64,000 bases of DNA. It comes from Streptomyces nodosus. Lineage in GTDB: Bacteria > Actinomycetota > Actinomycetes > Streptomycetales > Streptomycetaceae. Each line of letters begins with the position of its first letter. Within the stretch, counting starts at the first letter, position 1. The notes beneath the pieces were generated by a model. The model made no database searches and was not told the DNA's origin. It saw nothing but the letters and a program-made list of their open reading frames with translations. Below are positions 1 to 8,618 of the stretch, piece after piece. Made by a program: the position numbers and the translations under genes. The DNA lies in contig NZ_CP023747.1 in assembly GCF_008704995.1 (NCBI RefSeq), forward strand, positions 1,948,501-2,012,500, read 5' to 3'.

Positions 1-568
1 GCTGCTCCGGGATGCTGAACACCAGGGTGGAGGCGGCGCCGACGAGGGGTGCGGCCGCGTCGGCCACCAGCATGGTGACGGCCTTGCGGCGGGCGTTCCC
101 GTAGAGGCTGGTGAGGGTGTAGGTGTTGAAGCCGTCCGCGAAGTCATGGGCGATGACGGCGAGCGCGACGGACGCGCCCATGCCACCGCCCACCTGGAAG
201 GCGGCGCCGATCGCCACCCCGTCCATGGCGCTGTGCCCGACCATCGCCGCGGCCGCCGTCAGGCCCACCTCGGGCGCCCGGTGGAGGTGCTCGTCGGCGC
301 CGTGGCCGGCCCGGCGCGCCGCCAGCAGGCGTTCCACCAGGTGGGCGAGGAGAAAGCCGGCCACGAACAGCAGCAGCGCCGCCGGTACGCCGAACACCTC
401 GTCGCCCGCGACCCGCAGCGCCTCCGGCAGCAGGTCGAGGCCGACGACGCCGAGCATCAGTCCCCCGGCCAGTCCGAGGACGAGATGGCGACGGTCGGTC
501 ACCCGCTGTGCCGTCCAGCCTCCCGCCAGCGTCATCAGGAACGCGCCGAGCGCCACGAAGACCGCCAT
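1..568 (-). CDS. ZIP-family metal transporter, 3' end outside window
   Basis: This is the N-terminal part (about 189 residues) of a membrane divalent-metal transporter of the ZIP family, which imports zinc, iron or similar ions. The start is the ATG at 568-566, and the gene runs off the left edge. Several hydrophobic helices are visible. The two signature helices carry HSAMDGVAIG and, further on, AHDFADG; His and Asp at these positions line the metal path in known ZIP proteins. A short His/Glu-containing loop (GADEHLH) precedes them. It diverges from the cobalamin operon about 100 bases away. A link to cobalt supply is only an inference from position. The family call is firm; the metal is unknown. 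Confidence 0.8.
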   Translation of the reverse strand, partial: MAVFVALGAFLMTLAGGWTAQRVTDRRHLVLGLAGGLMLGVVGLDLLPEALRVAGDEVFGVPAALLLFVAGFLLAHLVERLLAARRAGHGADEHLHRAPEVGLTAAAAMVGHSAMDGVAIGAAFQVGGGMGASVALAVIAHDFADGFNTYTLTSLYGNARRKAVTMLVADAAAPLVGAASTLVFSIPEQ

Positions 569-671
569 ATGCCCTTGCTGTCCAATCGATCTCTGTGTGC
601 CCGGGACCGGTGGCCGTGTACGCACCGGCGTCCCGCACTGCTCGAACTTTCGTAGGAGAGGAAAGATTCCC

Positions 672-1490
672 ATGGCCGATGCCCCCACCGGCAAGGTGAC
701 CTTCGTCGGTGCCGGTCCCGGCGCCGCCGATCTGCTGACCTTCCGTGCCGCGCGAGCCATCGCCGAGGCCGATGTGGTGATCTGGGCGGCCAGCCTGGTA
801 CAGGCGGAGGTCCTGGAGCATGCGCGGGCGGACGCCGAGGTCCTCGACTCGGCGGCCCTGTCCCTGGAGGACGTCGTCGCGGTGTACGAGCGGGCGCGTG
901 CGAAGGGACTCAGGGTCGCCCGGATCCACTCCGGGGACCCGGCCCTGTGGGGCGGCACCCAGGAGCAGCTGGACCGGTGTGCTGCGCTCGGCATCGAGAC
1001 GGAGATCGTGCCGGGTGTCTCGTCCTTCTCGGCGGTCGCCGCCCTGGCCGGGCGGGAGCTGACGATCCCCGAGGTCGCGCAGTCGGTGGTGCTCACCCGG
1101 CTCGGCGGCGGGAAGACGCCGATGCCGCCCGGGGAGGAGGTGCGGGAGTTCGCCCGGCACGGCACCACCATGGCGATCTTCCTGTCCGCGGCCCGCAGCG
1201 GTCAGCTGGTGCGGGAGCTGCTGGAGGGCGGCTATCCGACGAGCACCCCGGTCGTGGTGGCGTACCAGGCGACCTGGCCCGAGGAGCTGGTGGTGAGGTG
1301 CACGGTCGGCACGCTGGAGGAGACGGTCAAGGAGCACCGGCTCTGGAAGCACACGCTGTTCCTGGTCGGTCCCGCGCTCGATGCGCACGGCACCCGTTCG
1401 CATCTGTATCACCCCGGTCATTTCCACGGCTTTCGCAAGGCCGACCCCGAGGCCCGCAAGGCCCTGCGTACCCAGGGTGCGAGCGGATGA
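672..1490 (+). CDS. cobM: Precorrin-4 C11-methyltransferase
   Basis: This 272-residue cytoplasmic enzyme adds a methyl group from S-adenosylmethionine to C11 of the corrin precursor. It has the tetrapyrrole methylase fold: a glycine-rich N-terminal loop (FVGAGPGAADLLT), SGDPALWGG near residue 87 and PGVSSFSA in the middle. The C-terminal half contains AIFLSAARS and the family-typical VVVAYQATWPEE. The ATG at 672 is chosen because AGGAGAGG lies upstream at 653-660 and the methylase fold begins directly after it; longer readings upstream do not look like protein. Its stop overlaps the cobL start by four bases (ATGA), so it is the first gene of a coupled cobalamin operon. Confidence 0.93.
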   Translation: MADAPTGKVTFVGAGPGAADLLTFRAARAIAEADVVIWAASLVQAEVLEHARADAEVLDSAALSLEDVVAVYERARAKGLRVARIHSGDPALWGGTQEQLDRCAALGIETEIVPGVSSFSAVAALAGRELTIPEVAQSVVLTRLGGGKTPMPPGEEVREFARHGTTMAIFLSAARSGQLVRELLEGGYPTSTPVVVAYQATWPEELVVRCTVGTLEETVKEHRLWKHTLFLVGPALDAHGTRSHLYHPGHFHGFRKADPEARKALRTQGASG

Positions 1491-2728
1491 TCACACTCGT
1501 CGGTACCGGTACGGGGGCGCCGCTTCCGGCCGGGGCGACGGACGGCGCGGATCTGGTGGTGGGCGCACGTCGCCATCTGGAGGCCGCCCGGCTGTCCCGG
1601 GGGACGGAGCGGATCGTCCTCGGGCCGCTGGCCCCGGCGCTCGACGCGATCGAACGGCAGGTCGAGGCGGGGCGGCGGGTGGTGGTGCTGGCCTCCGGTG
1701 ACCCCGGGTTCTTCGGGATCGCCCGGGCGCTGGCCGAGCGGTTCGGGTCCGAGCGGCTCGACATCCGGCCGGGTGTCTCGTCGGTGGCCGCCGCCTTCGC
1801 CCGGGTCGGGCTGCCCTGGGAGGACGCGGTGGTGGTGAGCGCGCACGGGCGCGATCCGCGGACCGCGGTGAACGTGTGCCGAGCGCACCCGAAGGCCGCG
1901 GTGCTGACCGGGCCCGGCGCGGGCCCCGCCGAGCTGGGCGCGGCGCTGGTCCGGGCGTCGGCCGAGCGGGTCCTGGTGGTGGCGAGCGCGCTCGGCGACC
2001 CGGAGCGCGAGCGGGTGGAGCGGGTGACGCCCGCCGAGGCGGCGGCGCGTGAGTGGGGTACGGCCGTGAACGTGGTGCTGTGCCTGGACGAGGCGCGGGC
2101 GCTGGGGCCGGTGCGTACCGTCGCCGGACCGCCGGCCGGGCCGTCCCGATGGGCCCTGGAGGAGAGCGCGTTCGCGCACCGCGACTCGATGATCACCAAG
2201 TTCGAGGTGCGCGCCCTGGCGCTGGCCCGGCTCGCGCCGCGGCTCGGCGAGCTGGTCTGGGACGTGGGTGCCGGCTCCGGGTCCCTCGCCGTGGAGTGCG
2301 CGCGGCTGGGCGCCGCCGTCACCGCGGTCGAGAAGGCGCCCGACGGGGTGGCCCGGATCCGGGCCAATGCGGCGGCGCACGGGGTGGACGTCCAGGTGGT
2401 GCACGGAACCGCGCCCGCCGCGCTGGAGGGTCTCGACGACCCCGACGCGGTGTTCGTCGGCGGCGGCGGAGCGGAACTGCCCGCCGTCGTGGGCGCCTGT
2501 GCGGCCCGGGCGCGGCGGGCGGTGGTGATCGCGATGGCCGCCCTGGACCGCGTACCCGCGGCACGCGCCGCGCTGGTCTCGGCGGGGTTCTCCTGCGACG
2601 GCGTGCTGTTGCAGTCGTCGCGGCTCGCGCCGCTGCCGGGGGATGTGAACCGGCTGGCGGCCACCAACCCGGTCTTTCTGCTGTGGGGCACACGGCCCCC
2701 GGCACACAGTGAAGGAGTTGCTCAGTGA
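1487..2728 (+). CDS. cobL: Precorrin-6Y C5,15-methyltransferase (decarboxylating)
   Basis: This 413-residue fusion enzyme methylates C5 and C15 of precorrin-6Y and removes the C12 acetate carboxyl. Residues 1 to about 200 form the CbiE-type methylase, with VVLASGDPGFFGIAR and PGVSSVAAAFARVG. Residues from about 220 to the end form the CbiT-type Rossmann methyltransferase, with the SAM loop WDVGAGSGSLAVECA. The conserved linker HRDSMITKFEVRALAL joins the halves. Its start overlaps cobM, and its TGA overlaps the GTG of the next gene, so translation is probably coupled. Length and domain order match actinobacterial CobL. Confidence 0.93.
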   Translation: MITLVGTGTGAPLPAGATDGADLVVGARRHLEAARLSRGTERIVLGPLAPALDAIERQVEAGRRVVVLASGDPGFFGIARALAERFGSERLDIRPGVSSVAAAFARVGLPWEDAVVVSAHGRDPRTAVNVCRAHPKAAVLTGPGAGPAELGAALVRASAERVLVVASALGDPERERVERVTPAEAAAREWGTAVNVVLCLDEARALGPVRTVAGPPAGPSRWALEESAFAHRDSMITKFEVRALALARLAPRLGELVWDVGAGSGSLAVECARLGAAVTAVEKAPDGVARIRANAAAHGVDVQVVHGTAPAALEGLDDPDAVFVGGGGAELPAVVGACAARARRAVVIAMAALDRVPAARAALVSAGFSCDGVLLQSSRLAPLPGDVNRLAATNPVFLLWGTRPPAHSEGVAQ

Positions 2729-4407
2729 TCGGCCTGATGTCCGCCACCGCGGCGGGGGCGGCGGCGCGGGACCGGCTGGCCGCGGCCTGGCCGGACCGCA
2801 CCCGGGTGTACGAGGGTCCCGTCGGCGAGGCCGCACGGACCGCCTTCGCGGAGTGCGAACAGCTGGTGTGCTTTCTGGCGACGGGCGCGGTCGTACGGCT
2901 GCTGGCCCCGCTGCTGAGGGACAAGGCGTCCGACCCCGGTGTGGTCTGTGTCGACGAGGGCGGGCGGTTCGCGGTGTCCCTGGTGGGCGGGCACGCGGGC
3001 GGGGCCAATGAACTCGCCCGCGCGGTGGCCGAGGTGCTGGGCGCGGAGCCCGTGGTGACCACCGCGACGGACTCCGTGGGACTGCCGGGCCTCGACATGC
3101 TGGGGCTGCCCGTGGAGGGCGATGTCGCCGGGGTGTCGCGGGCGCTGCTGGACGGGGAGCCGGTCGCGCTGCAGGCGGAGGTGAGCTGGCCGCTGCCGCC
3201 GCTGAAGGTCACCGGCGAGGGCCGCCACACCCTCCGGGTCACCGACGCCCTGGTCGAGCCCGCCGAGCGGGAGGCCGTGCTGCGGCCGCCGTCGCTGGTG
3301 GTCGGGGTGGGCGCCTCCCGGGGCGCCCCGACCGAGGAGATCCTCGGGCTGGTGGAGGGCGCGCTGGCGGACGCCGGACTGTCCGTGCGGTCGCTCGCCG
3401 AGCTGGCCACCGTGGACGCCAAGGCCGGTGAGCCGGGCATCGTCGAGGCGGCGGAGCGGCTCGGGGTGCCCCTGGTGACGTACTCCGCCGAGGAGTTGGC
3501 GGGCATCGAGGTACCGAACCCGTCCGAGGCGCCGCTCGCCGCCGTCGGCACCCCGTCCGTGGCGGAGGCCGCGGCGCTGGTGCGCGGGGGCGAACTCCTG
3601 GTGCCCAAGCGCAAGTCGGCCGCGCGTCCGGCGATGGCGACCTGTGCCGTCGTACGCCGTCCCGGGCGCGGGCGGCTCGCGGTCGTCGGGCTGGGTCCCG
3701 GCGCCCGGGACCTGCTGACTCCGCGCGCCGAGGCGGAGCTGCGGCGCGCCTCCGTGCTGGTCGGCCTTGACCAGTACGTCGACCAGATCCGGGATCTGCT
3801 GCGGCCCGGCACCCGGATCCTTCAGTCCGGGCTCGGCGCGGAGGAGGAGCGGGCCCGCACCGCGGTCGCCGAGGCGCGCGCCGGACACGCCGTCGCGCTG
3901 ATCGGCAGCGGGGACGCCGGTGTCTACGCCATGGCGTCGCCCGCGCTGGCCGAGGCCTCGGACGACATCGACGTCGTGGGGGTCCCCGGGGTCACCGCCG
4001 CGCTCGCCGCGGGTGCCCTGCTGGGCGCTCCCCTGGGCCATGACCATGTCTCGATCAGCCTCTCCGATCTGCACACCCCCTGGGAGGTCATCGAGCGGCG
4101 GGTGCGGGCCGCGGCCGAGGCGGACCTCGTGGTGACCTTCTACAACCCGCGCAGCCGGGGCCGGGACTGGCAGCTGCCGAAGGCGCTCGCGATCCTCGCC
4201 GAACACCGGGAGCCGACGACGCCGGTCGGTGTCGTACGCAACGCGTCCCGGCCCGACGAGTCCAGCCGGGTGACGGCACTGGCCGCGCTGGACCCGGCGA
4301 CGGTGGACATGATGACGGTGGTGACCGTGGGCAACACGGCGACCCGTGAGATCGCGGGGCGCATGGTGACCCCGCGCGGCTACCGCTGGCAGGAGGAGAC
4401 CCGGTGA
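2725..4407 (+). CDS. cobJ: CbiG-CobJ fusion: cobalt-precorrin-5A hydrolase / precorrin-3B C17-methyltransferase
   Basis: This 560-residue protein joins two steps of corrin ring contraction. The N-terminal part, up to about residue 300, is CbiG-like: it contains CFLATGAVVRLLAPLL and VSLVGGHAGGANELA, typical of the acetaldehyde-releasing hydrolase. The C-terminal part, from about residue 310, is a CobJ/CbiH methylase with LAVVGLGPGARDLLTPRA, IGSGDAGVYAMASP and VTFYNPRSRGRDW. The GTG at 2725 overlaps the cobL stop. This fusion is common in Streptomyces. The presence of CbiG alongside CobL and CobM names leaves open whether cobalt enters early or late; the chelatase gene cbiX in the same operon suggests early insertion. 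Confidence 0.92.
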   Translation: MIGLMSATAAGAAARDRLAAAWPDRTRVYEGPVGEAARTAFAECEQLVCFLATGAVVRLLAPLLRDKASDPGVVCVDEGGRFAVSLVGGHAGGANELARAVAEVLGAEPVVTTATDSVGLPGLDMLGLPVEGDVAGVSRALLDGEPVALQAEVSWPLPPLKVTGEGRHTLRVTDALVEPAEREAVLRPPSLVVGVGASRGAPTEEILGLVEGALADAGLSVRSLAELATVDAKAGEPGIVEAAERLGVPLVTYSAEELAGIEVPNPSEAPLAAVGTPSVAEAAALVRGGELLVPKRKSAARPAMATCAVVRRPGRGRLAVVGLGPGARDLLTPRAEAELRRASVLVGLDQYVDQIRDLLRPGTRILQSGLGAEEERARTAVAEARAGHAVALIGSGDAGVYAMASPALAEASDDIDVVGVPGVTAALAAGALLGAPLGHDHVSISLSDLHTPWEVIERRVRAAAEADLVVTFYNPRSRGRDWQLPKALAILAEHREPTTPVGVVRNASRPDESSRVTALAALDPATVDMMTVVTVGNTATREIAGRMVTPRGYRWQEETR

Positions 4408-4988
4408 ACCGTGTGGTCCATCCGATCGAGCAGGAGTCCTTCCGGCGGCTGCGCGCCCGTCTGGACACCTCGCGTCTCCCCCCGCTGACCCGGGCGGTGG
4501 TGGAGCGGGTCGTCCACTCCTCCGCCGACCTCGGCTACGCGGACGACCTCGTCATGGACGAGGCCGAGCTGGAGCGGGCCCACACCGCGCTGCACGCCGG
4601 GGCCCCGGTGGTCGTGGACGTCGAGATGGTGGCCGCCGGCATCACCCGGCACCCCACGGTCTGCCGTCTGAAGGACGCCGGATCAGGGCCCGGGCTGACG
4701 CGTTCCGCGCAGGCGGTCCGGCTCGCCCACCAGGAGGTGGGCCCCGGCGCGCTCTGGGTGATCGGCTGCGCCCCGACCGCCCTGGAGGAACTGCTGACCC
4801 TGGACGCCTCGCCCGCGCTGGTGATCGGTGTGCCCGTCGGCTTCGTCGGCGCGGCCGAGTCCAAGGCCGCGCTGCGCGAGAGCGGACTGCCCGCCGTGAG
4901 CAACGTGTCCGAGAAGGGCGGTTCGGCGGTCGCCGCCGCCGCCCTCAACGCCCTGCTGTACCACCCCACTTCGAAGGAGACCGCGTGA
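4404..4988 (+). CDS. cobH: Precorrin-8X methylmutase
   Basis: This 194-residue enzyme moves the methyl group from C11 to C12, giving hydrogenobyrinate or its cobalt form. The CobH/CbiC family marks are clear: PIEQESFRRLRARLD at the N-terminus, RVVHSSADLGYADDL, VVVDVEMVAAGITR, LWVIGCAPTALEELL and GVPVGFVGAAESKAAL. The His in RVVHSSAD is the expected active-site residue. The GTG at 4404 overlaps the stop of the fused cobJ and the protein ends in an overlap with cbiX. It is slightly shorter than the usual 205-210 residues, but no core motif is missing. Confidence 0.93.
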   Translation: MNRVVHPIEQESFRRLRARLDTSRLPPLTRAVVERVVHSSADLGYADDLVMDEAELERAHTALHAGAPVVVDVEMVAAGITRHPTVCRLKDAGSGPGLTRSAQAVRLAHQEVGPGALWVIGCAPTALEELLTLDASPALVIGVPVGFVGAAESKAALRESGLPAVSNVSEKGGSAVAAAALNALLYHPTSKETA

Positions 4989-5917
4989 CCACCCCGCCGC
5001 CCGCCCTGCTCATCGCCGGCCATGGCACCCGGGACGAGGCCGGAGCCGAGGCGTTCCGCGACTTCGTACGGGAGTTGGGCCGCCGCCACCCCGAACTGCC
5101 CGTCGCGGGCGGCTTCATCGAGCTGTCACCGCCGCCGCTGGGCGAGGCGGTGGCCGAACTGGTGGAGCGCGGTGTGCGCCGTTTCGCCGCCGTCCCGCTG
5201 ATGCTGGTGTCCGCCGGGCACGCCAAGGGCGACATCCCGGCGGCGCTGGCCCGGGAGAAGGAGCGGCACCCGGGGATCTCCTACGCCTATGGGCGTCCGC
5301 TGGGCCCGCACCCGGCGCTGCTGAGGGTGCTGGAGCGGCGCCTGGACGAGGCGCTGGGGGCGGCGGGGCCGGACGGTGTGCCCGTGGACCGGTCCGAGGT
5401 GACGGTGCTGCTGGTGGGGCGCGGTTCGACCGACCCGGACGCCAATGCCGAGGTGCACCGGGCGGCACGGCTGCTGTGGGAGGGCCGCGGGTATGCGGGC
5501 GTGGAGACGGCGTTCGTGTCGCTGGCGGCGCCCGATGTGCCGAGCGGCCTCGACCGCTGCGTCAGGCTGGGGGCGCGCCGGATCGTGGTGCTGCCGTACT
5601 TCCTGTTCACGGGGATCCTGCCGGAGCGGGTGCGGCGGCAGACCGAGGACTGGGCGGCGGCGCACCCGGAGACCGAGGTGCGGTCGGCGGAGGTCATCGG
5701 TCCTGAGCCGGAGCTGCTGGACCTGGTGATGGAGCGGTACGAGGAGGCCGTCAAGGGCGATCTGCGGATGAACTGCGACTCCTGTGTGTACCGGATCGCG
5801 CTGCCCGGCTTCGAGGACAAGGTGGGGCTGCCGCAGCAACCGCACTTCCACCCGGACGACGACGACCACCACCACGGTCATCACCACGGCGGGCACGCGC
5901 ACTCCCATGCGCACTGA
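4985..5917 (+). CDS. cbiX: Sirohydrochlorin cobaltochelatase CbiX with MxCxxC and His-rich tail
   Basis: This 310-residue chelatase inserts cobalt into the early tetrapyrrole. It has two chelatase repeats: residues 1 to about 125 begin LLIAGHGTRDEAG, with the His expected at the metal site, and residues about 135-255 begin VTVLLVGRGSTDPDA. After the second repeat comes MNCDSC, an MxCxxC motif like the one that holds an iron-sulfur cluster in long CbiX proteins. The last 30 residues contain about a dozen histidines mixed with Asp and Gly, probably for metal storage or delivery. The GTG at 4985 overlaps the cobH stop, and the tail overlaps the next gene by 11 bases. Confidence 0.92.
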   Translation: MTTPPPALLIAGHGTRDEAGAEAFRDFVRELGRRHPELPVAGGFIELSPPPLGEAVAELVERGVRRFAAVPLMLVSAGHAKGDIPAALAREKERHPGISYAYGRPLGPHPALLRVLERRLDEALGAAGPDGVPVDRSEVTVLLVGRGSTDPDANAEVHRAARLLWEGRGYAGVETAFVSLAAPDVPSGLDRCVRLGARRIVVLPYFLFTGILPERVRRQTEDWAAAHPETEVRSAEVIGPEPELLDLVMERYEEAVKGDLRMNCDSCVYRIALPGFEDKVGLPQQPHFHPDDDDHHHGHHHGGHAHSHAH

Positions 5918-7055
5918 ACCCGACGGCGGACCGCACGATCTGCGGCACCACGGGGACGCCGAGGTGCGGGACGGCGGTGCGGCGCTGGTGGATCTCGCCG
6001 TGAACGTACGGCAGGACACCCCGCCTCCGTGGCTGCGGGAGCGGATCGCCGCCTCGCTCGGGGCTCTGGCGGCCTACCCGGACGGGCGGGCCGCGCGGGC
6101 GGCGGTGGCCGCGCGCCATGGGCTGCCGGTGGAACGGGTACTGCTGACGGCCGGCGCCGCGGAGGCGTTCGTGCTGCTGGCGCGGGCGCTGAAGGTGCGT
6201 CGTCCGGTCGTGGTGCATCCGCAGTTCACCGAGCCGGAGGCGGCGCTGCGGGACGCCGGGCACACGGTGGACCGGGTGCTGCTGCGGGAGGAGGACGGCT
6301 TCCGGCTGGACCCGGCGGCCGTCCCCGAGGACGCGGACCTGGTGGTGGTCGGCAATCCGACCAACCCGACGTCCGTGCTGCATCCGGCCGCCGTGCTCAG
6401 CCGGCTCGCCCGGCCAGGGCGGACCCTGGTGGTCGACGAGGCCTTCATGGACGCGGTGCCCGGTGAGCGGGAGGCGCTGGCGGGGCGGACGGATGTGCCG
6501 GGCCTGGTGGTGCTGCGCAGCCTGACCAAGACCTGGGGGCTGGCGGGGCTGCGCATCGGCTATGTGCTCTCCTCCCCCGAGGTGATCGCCGAGTTGGAGC
6601 GGGCCCAGCCGCTGTGGCCGGTGTCCACTCCCGCGCTGGCGGCGGCGGTCGCCTGCATGGAGCCGCGGGCGCTGGCGGAGGCGGAGGCGGCTGCCCGGCG
6701 GATCGCCGTGGACCGGGCGCGTCTGGTGACGGGCCTCGCCTCCTTCGCGGGGGCCGGGGTGCGGGTGGCCGGACCGGCCGAGGCTCCCTTCGTCCTGCTG
6801 CGGGTGGAGGGGGCGGCCCGGATACGGCGGCGGTTGCGCGACCTGGGCCATGCGGTGCGGCGCGGGGACACGTTCCCGGGGCTGGGGGACGCATGGCTGC
6901 GGGTGGCGGTGCGGGGACCGGAGACCACGGAGGGGTTCCTGACGGCGCTGGAGGCGGCGCTGGCCACACCGCTTGGCCCGTCCGAGGGATGGGAGCACCG
7001 GGAGACACCCCGACCTCTTACCGATGGGCCCGCAGGAAGCGGACGCCCAGGGTGA
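5907..7055 (+). CDS. cobC: CobC-like PLP aminotransferase (threonine-phosphate decarboxylase type)
   Basis: This is a 382-residue fold-type I PLP enzyme of the histidinol-phosphate aminotransferase/CobD group. In cobalamin operons such enzymes make aminopropanol phosphate from threonine phosphate for the nucleotide loop. SLTKTWGLAGLRIGY holds the PLP lysine (K208), NPTNPTSV is the conserved Asn region, and VVDEAFMD carries the cofactor-contacting Asp. The ATG at 5907 lies inside the end of cbiX, so the two are coupled. It is the last gene of the operon and ends 38 bases inside a convergent small gene. A histidinol-phosphate role cannot be excluded by sequence, but the position favours cobalamin. 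Confidence 0.82.
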   Translation: MRTEPDGGPHDLRHHGDAEVRDGGAALVDLAVNVRQDTPPPWLRERIAASLGALAAYPDGRAARAAVAARHGLPVERVLLTAGAAEAFVLLARALKVRRPVVVHPQFTEPEAALRDAGHTVDRVLLREEDGFRLDPAAVPEDADLVVVGNPTNPTSVLHPAAVLSRLARPGRTLVVDEAFMDAVPGEREALAGRTDVPGLVVLRSLTKTWGLAGLRIGYVLSSPEVIAELERAQPLWPVSTPALAAAVACMEPRALAEAEAAARRIAVDRARLVTGLASFAGAGVRVAGPAEAPFVLLRVEGAARIRRRLRDLGHAVRRGDTFPGLGDAWLRVAVRGPETTEGFLTALEAALATPLGPSEGWEHRETPRPLTDGPAGSGRPG

Positions 7056-7299
7056 CTCCGCTCAGTGCGGAGACCACGCCGAAGAGCAGGTGGGGTCCGG
7101 TGCCGGCACCGGTGATCGACGCCACCAGATTGCCGGTGGCGCTGAGGCCCAGCACCGTCCACAGCACGATGCGCAGGACGTCGGTGCGGCCGGCCGGGGC
7201 CTGCTCCCCGTACGAGCCGACGGCACCGGCGGCGGCCGGAGCGCTGAAGGCGGTGGCGTCGGCGGACGCGGGGGCGACGGTGGTGCGGGAGTTCGTCAT
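7018..7299 (-). CDS. Small two-helix membrane protein, function unknown
   Basis: This 93-residue protein has an Ala-rich N-terminal region of about 40 residues followed by two likely membrane helices (VLRIVLWTVLGLSATGNLVA and LLFGVVSALSGVTLGVRFL) and a short basic C-terminus. I do not recognise a family. GGAGGA about ten bases upstream of the ATG at 7299 supports the start. Its 3' end overlaps the end of the cobC-like gene on the other strand by 38 bases. It diverges from the CPBP protease gene, and the two share an intergenic region with a pair of palindromes, so they may be co-regulated. Confidence 0.65.
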   Translation of the reverse strand: MTNSRTTVAPASADATAFSAPAAAGAVGSYGEQAPAGRTDVLRIVLWTVLGLSATGNLVASITGAGTGPHLLFGVVSALSGVTLGVRFLRAHR

Positions 7300-7418
7300 G
7301 GGGCAGGTCCTCCACTCGGTTCGCCGGTAGCGGTCGACTGGCCGCCCGGCCTGGGCTGTTGTCGTAGACGCTAGGGGGCGGGCCGCTTCCGCCCCATCCC
7401 GTCAGCGGCCCGGTTCGA

Positions 7419-7436
7419 GGTACAGGAGGCTGTACC
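7419..7436. promoter_or_regulatory. Palindromic operator candidate, copy 1
   Basis: GGTACAG, then GAGG, then CTGTACC. The seven-base arms are perfectly complementary and match copy 2 exactly. A dimeric repressor site is the likely reading; the regulator is not identified in the window. Confidence 0.65.
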
Positions 7437-7502
7437 CCCGGCGTGTCCATCCGCACCGACGTGCATCAACCCCCATGGCAGTAGGGCCTGTCGGGGGGAT
7501 CC

Positions 7503-7520
7503 GGTACAGCCTGCTGTACC
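7503..7520. promoter_or_regulatory. Palindromic operator candidate, copy 2
   Basis: GGTACAG, then CCTG, then CTGTACC, with the same arms as copy 1. It ends 89 bases before the chosen start of the CPBP protease gene, a plausible position for controlling that promoter. Confidence 0.65.
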
Positions 7521-7609
7521 CGGGGTCGGGGTGTGCGCGGCAATGATCCCGAGCGCCGTGGCTGGTGAGATCGAGACATCCCACCAGCCACCACCGAAGG
7601 GACATCGCG

Positions 7610-8599
7610 GTGAGTCCGCACTCCCCCCTCAGCACCGGCACCACGCCGCAGGACCACACCGCTCCGGCGCGGCACACCGCGCAGGCGGCCCCCACCGACC
7701 GGACGGCACCGACCGGCCTGCGCGCCGGTATCCGCCGCCGCCCGCTGACCTGGTTCTTCGTCCTGGCCTATGTGCTCAGCTGGGCGGCATGGACCCCGTA
7801 CGTGCTGTCCGACAACGGCCTGGGCATCCTGCACTTCGGCTTCCCCTCCCTGCTGGGCACCACCCAGCTGCTGGGCGTGCTGCCCGGCGCCTATCTCGGC
7901 CCGATCTTCTCCGCGTTCCTGGTGACCGCGACGGCCCAGGGCCGGCCCGGACTCCGCGCGTGGGCCGGCCGCCTGGCCAAGTGGCGGGTCAGCTGGCGCT
8001 GGTACGTCGCGGTCATCGTCGGGGTGCCAGCCGTGCTCACCCTCTCGCTGACCGCGCTGGGCGGCAGCGTCCCCGCCGCGCCGAGCGCCGCCCTGCTGGC
8101 CGCGTTCCTGCCCGGTCTGATCCTTCAGATGGTCACCACCGGCATCGCCGAGGAGCCCGGCTGGCGCGACTTCGTCATGCCCATCGTGCAGCGCCGTTAC
8201 GGCCCGCTGGCCGGCACCCTGATCGTCGGCCCGCTGTGGGGCGCCTGGCACCTTCCGCTGTTCTGGACCGAGTGGGGCGGCCCACATGTGACCTGGGAGC
8301 AGCCGGTGGAGTTCATCCTCACCGCGATCGCCTTCAGCTTCGTGATGACCTGGGTGTTCAACCGCACCGGCGAGAGCCTGCCGCTGGCGATGCTGCTGCA
8401 CACCGGCGTCAACAACTTCTTCTCCTTCGCCGCGGCGGGCATGTTCCCCGAACTGACCCAGCAGGACACCGTGCAGGCCTTCCTGGTCGCCTCCCTCGTC
8501 GTGGCCGCCGTCGTCCTGACCGCCACCCGCGGCAGGCTCGGCTACCGGAAGCCCCCCACGGTCACCGGCACCCACCCCGAGGCGACGGTCCGGCCCTGA
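7610..8599 (+). CDS. CPBP-family intramembrane glutamic protease-like protein
   Basis: This 329-residue polytopic membrane protein belongs to the CPBP (Abi) family, whose eukaryotic member Rce1 cleaves prenylated proteins; bacterial members act in stress or bacteriocin immunity. All three family motifs are visible: EEPGWRDF (paired Glu and Arg), LWGAWHLPLF (His) and HTGVNNFF (His and Asn). About seven hydrophobic segments follow a polar N-terminal stretch of about 40 residues. I chose the GTG at 7610 because CGAAGGGA lies just upstream; an in-frame GTG at 7565 is possible. Two palindromes lie upstream, and a strong terminator at 8619-8655 follows the gene. The substrate is unknown. Confidence 0.85.
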   Translation: MSPHSPLSTGTTPQDHTAPARHTAQAAPTDRTAPTGLRAGIRRRPLTWFFVLAYVLSWAAWTPYVLSDNGLGILHFGFPSLLGTTQLLGVLPGAYLGPIFSAFLVTATAQGRPGLRAWAGRLAKWRVSWRWYVAVIVGVPAVLTLSLTALGGSVPAAPSAALLAAFLPGLILQMVTTGIAEEPGWRDFVMPIVQRRYGPLAGTLIVGPLWGAWHLPLFWTEWGGPHVTWEQPVEFILTAIAFSFVMTWVFNRTGESLPLAMLLHTGVNNFFSFAAAGMFPELTQQDTVQAFLVASLVVAAVVLTATRGRLGYRKPPTVTGTHPEATVRP

Positions 8600-8618
8600 A
8601 CCGTCACTCCCCACCACC

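Larger units (their letters stand above)
7300..7609. promoter_or_regulatory. Divergent promoter region with two identical-arm palindromes
   Basis: This 310-base region lies between the small membrane protein gene and the CPBP protease gene. It contains two 18-base inverted repeats of the form GGTACAG-N4-CTGTACC, at 7419-7436 and 7503-7520. The arms are identical in both copies and only the four centre bases differ. Their centres are 84 bases apart, close to eight helical turns. No other gene is visible in the region. Confidence 0.7.

Noticed and set aside
569..671. Possible cobalamin riboswitch upstream of cobM
   Set aside because: The leader is only about 100 bases and I could not find a B12-box-like segment or the expected stems. 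A short ordinary promoter region is more likely.
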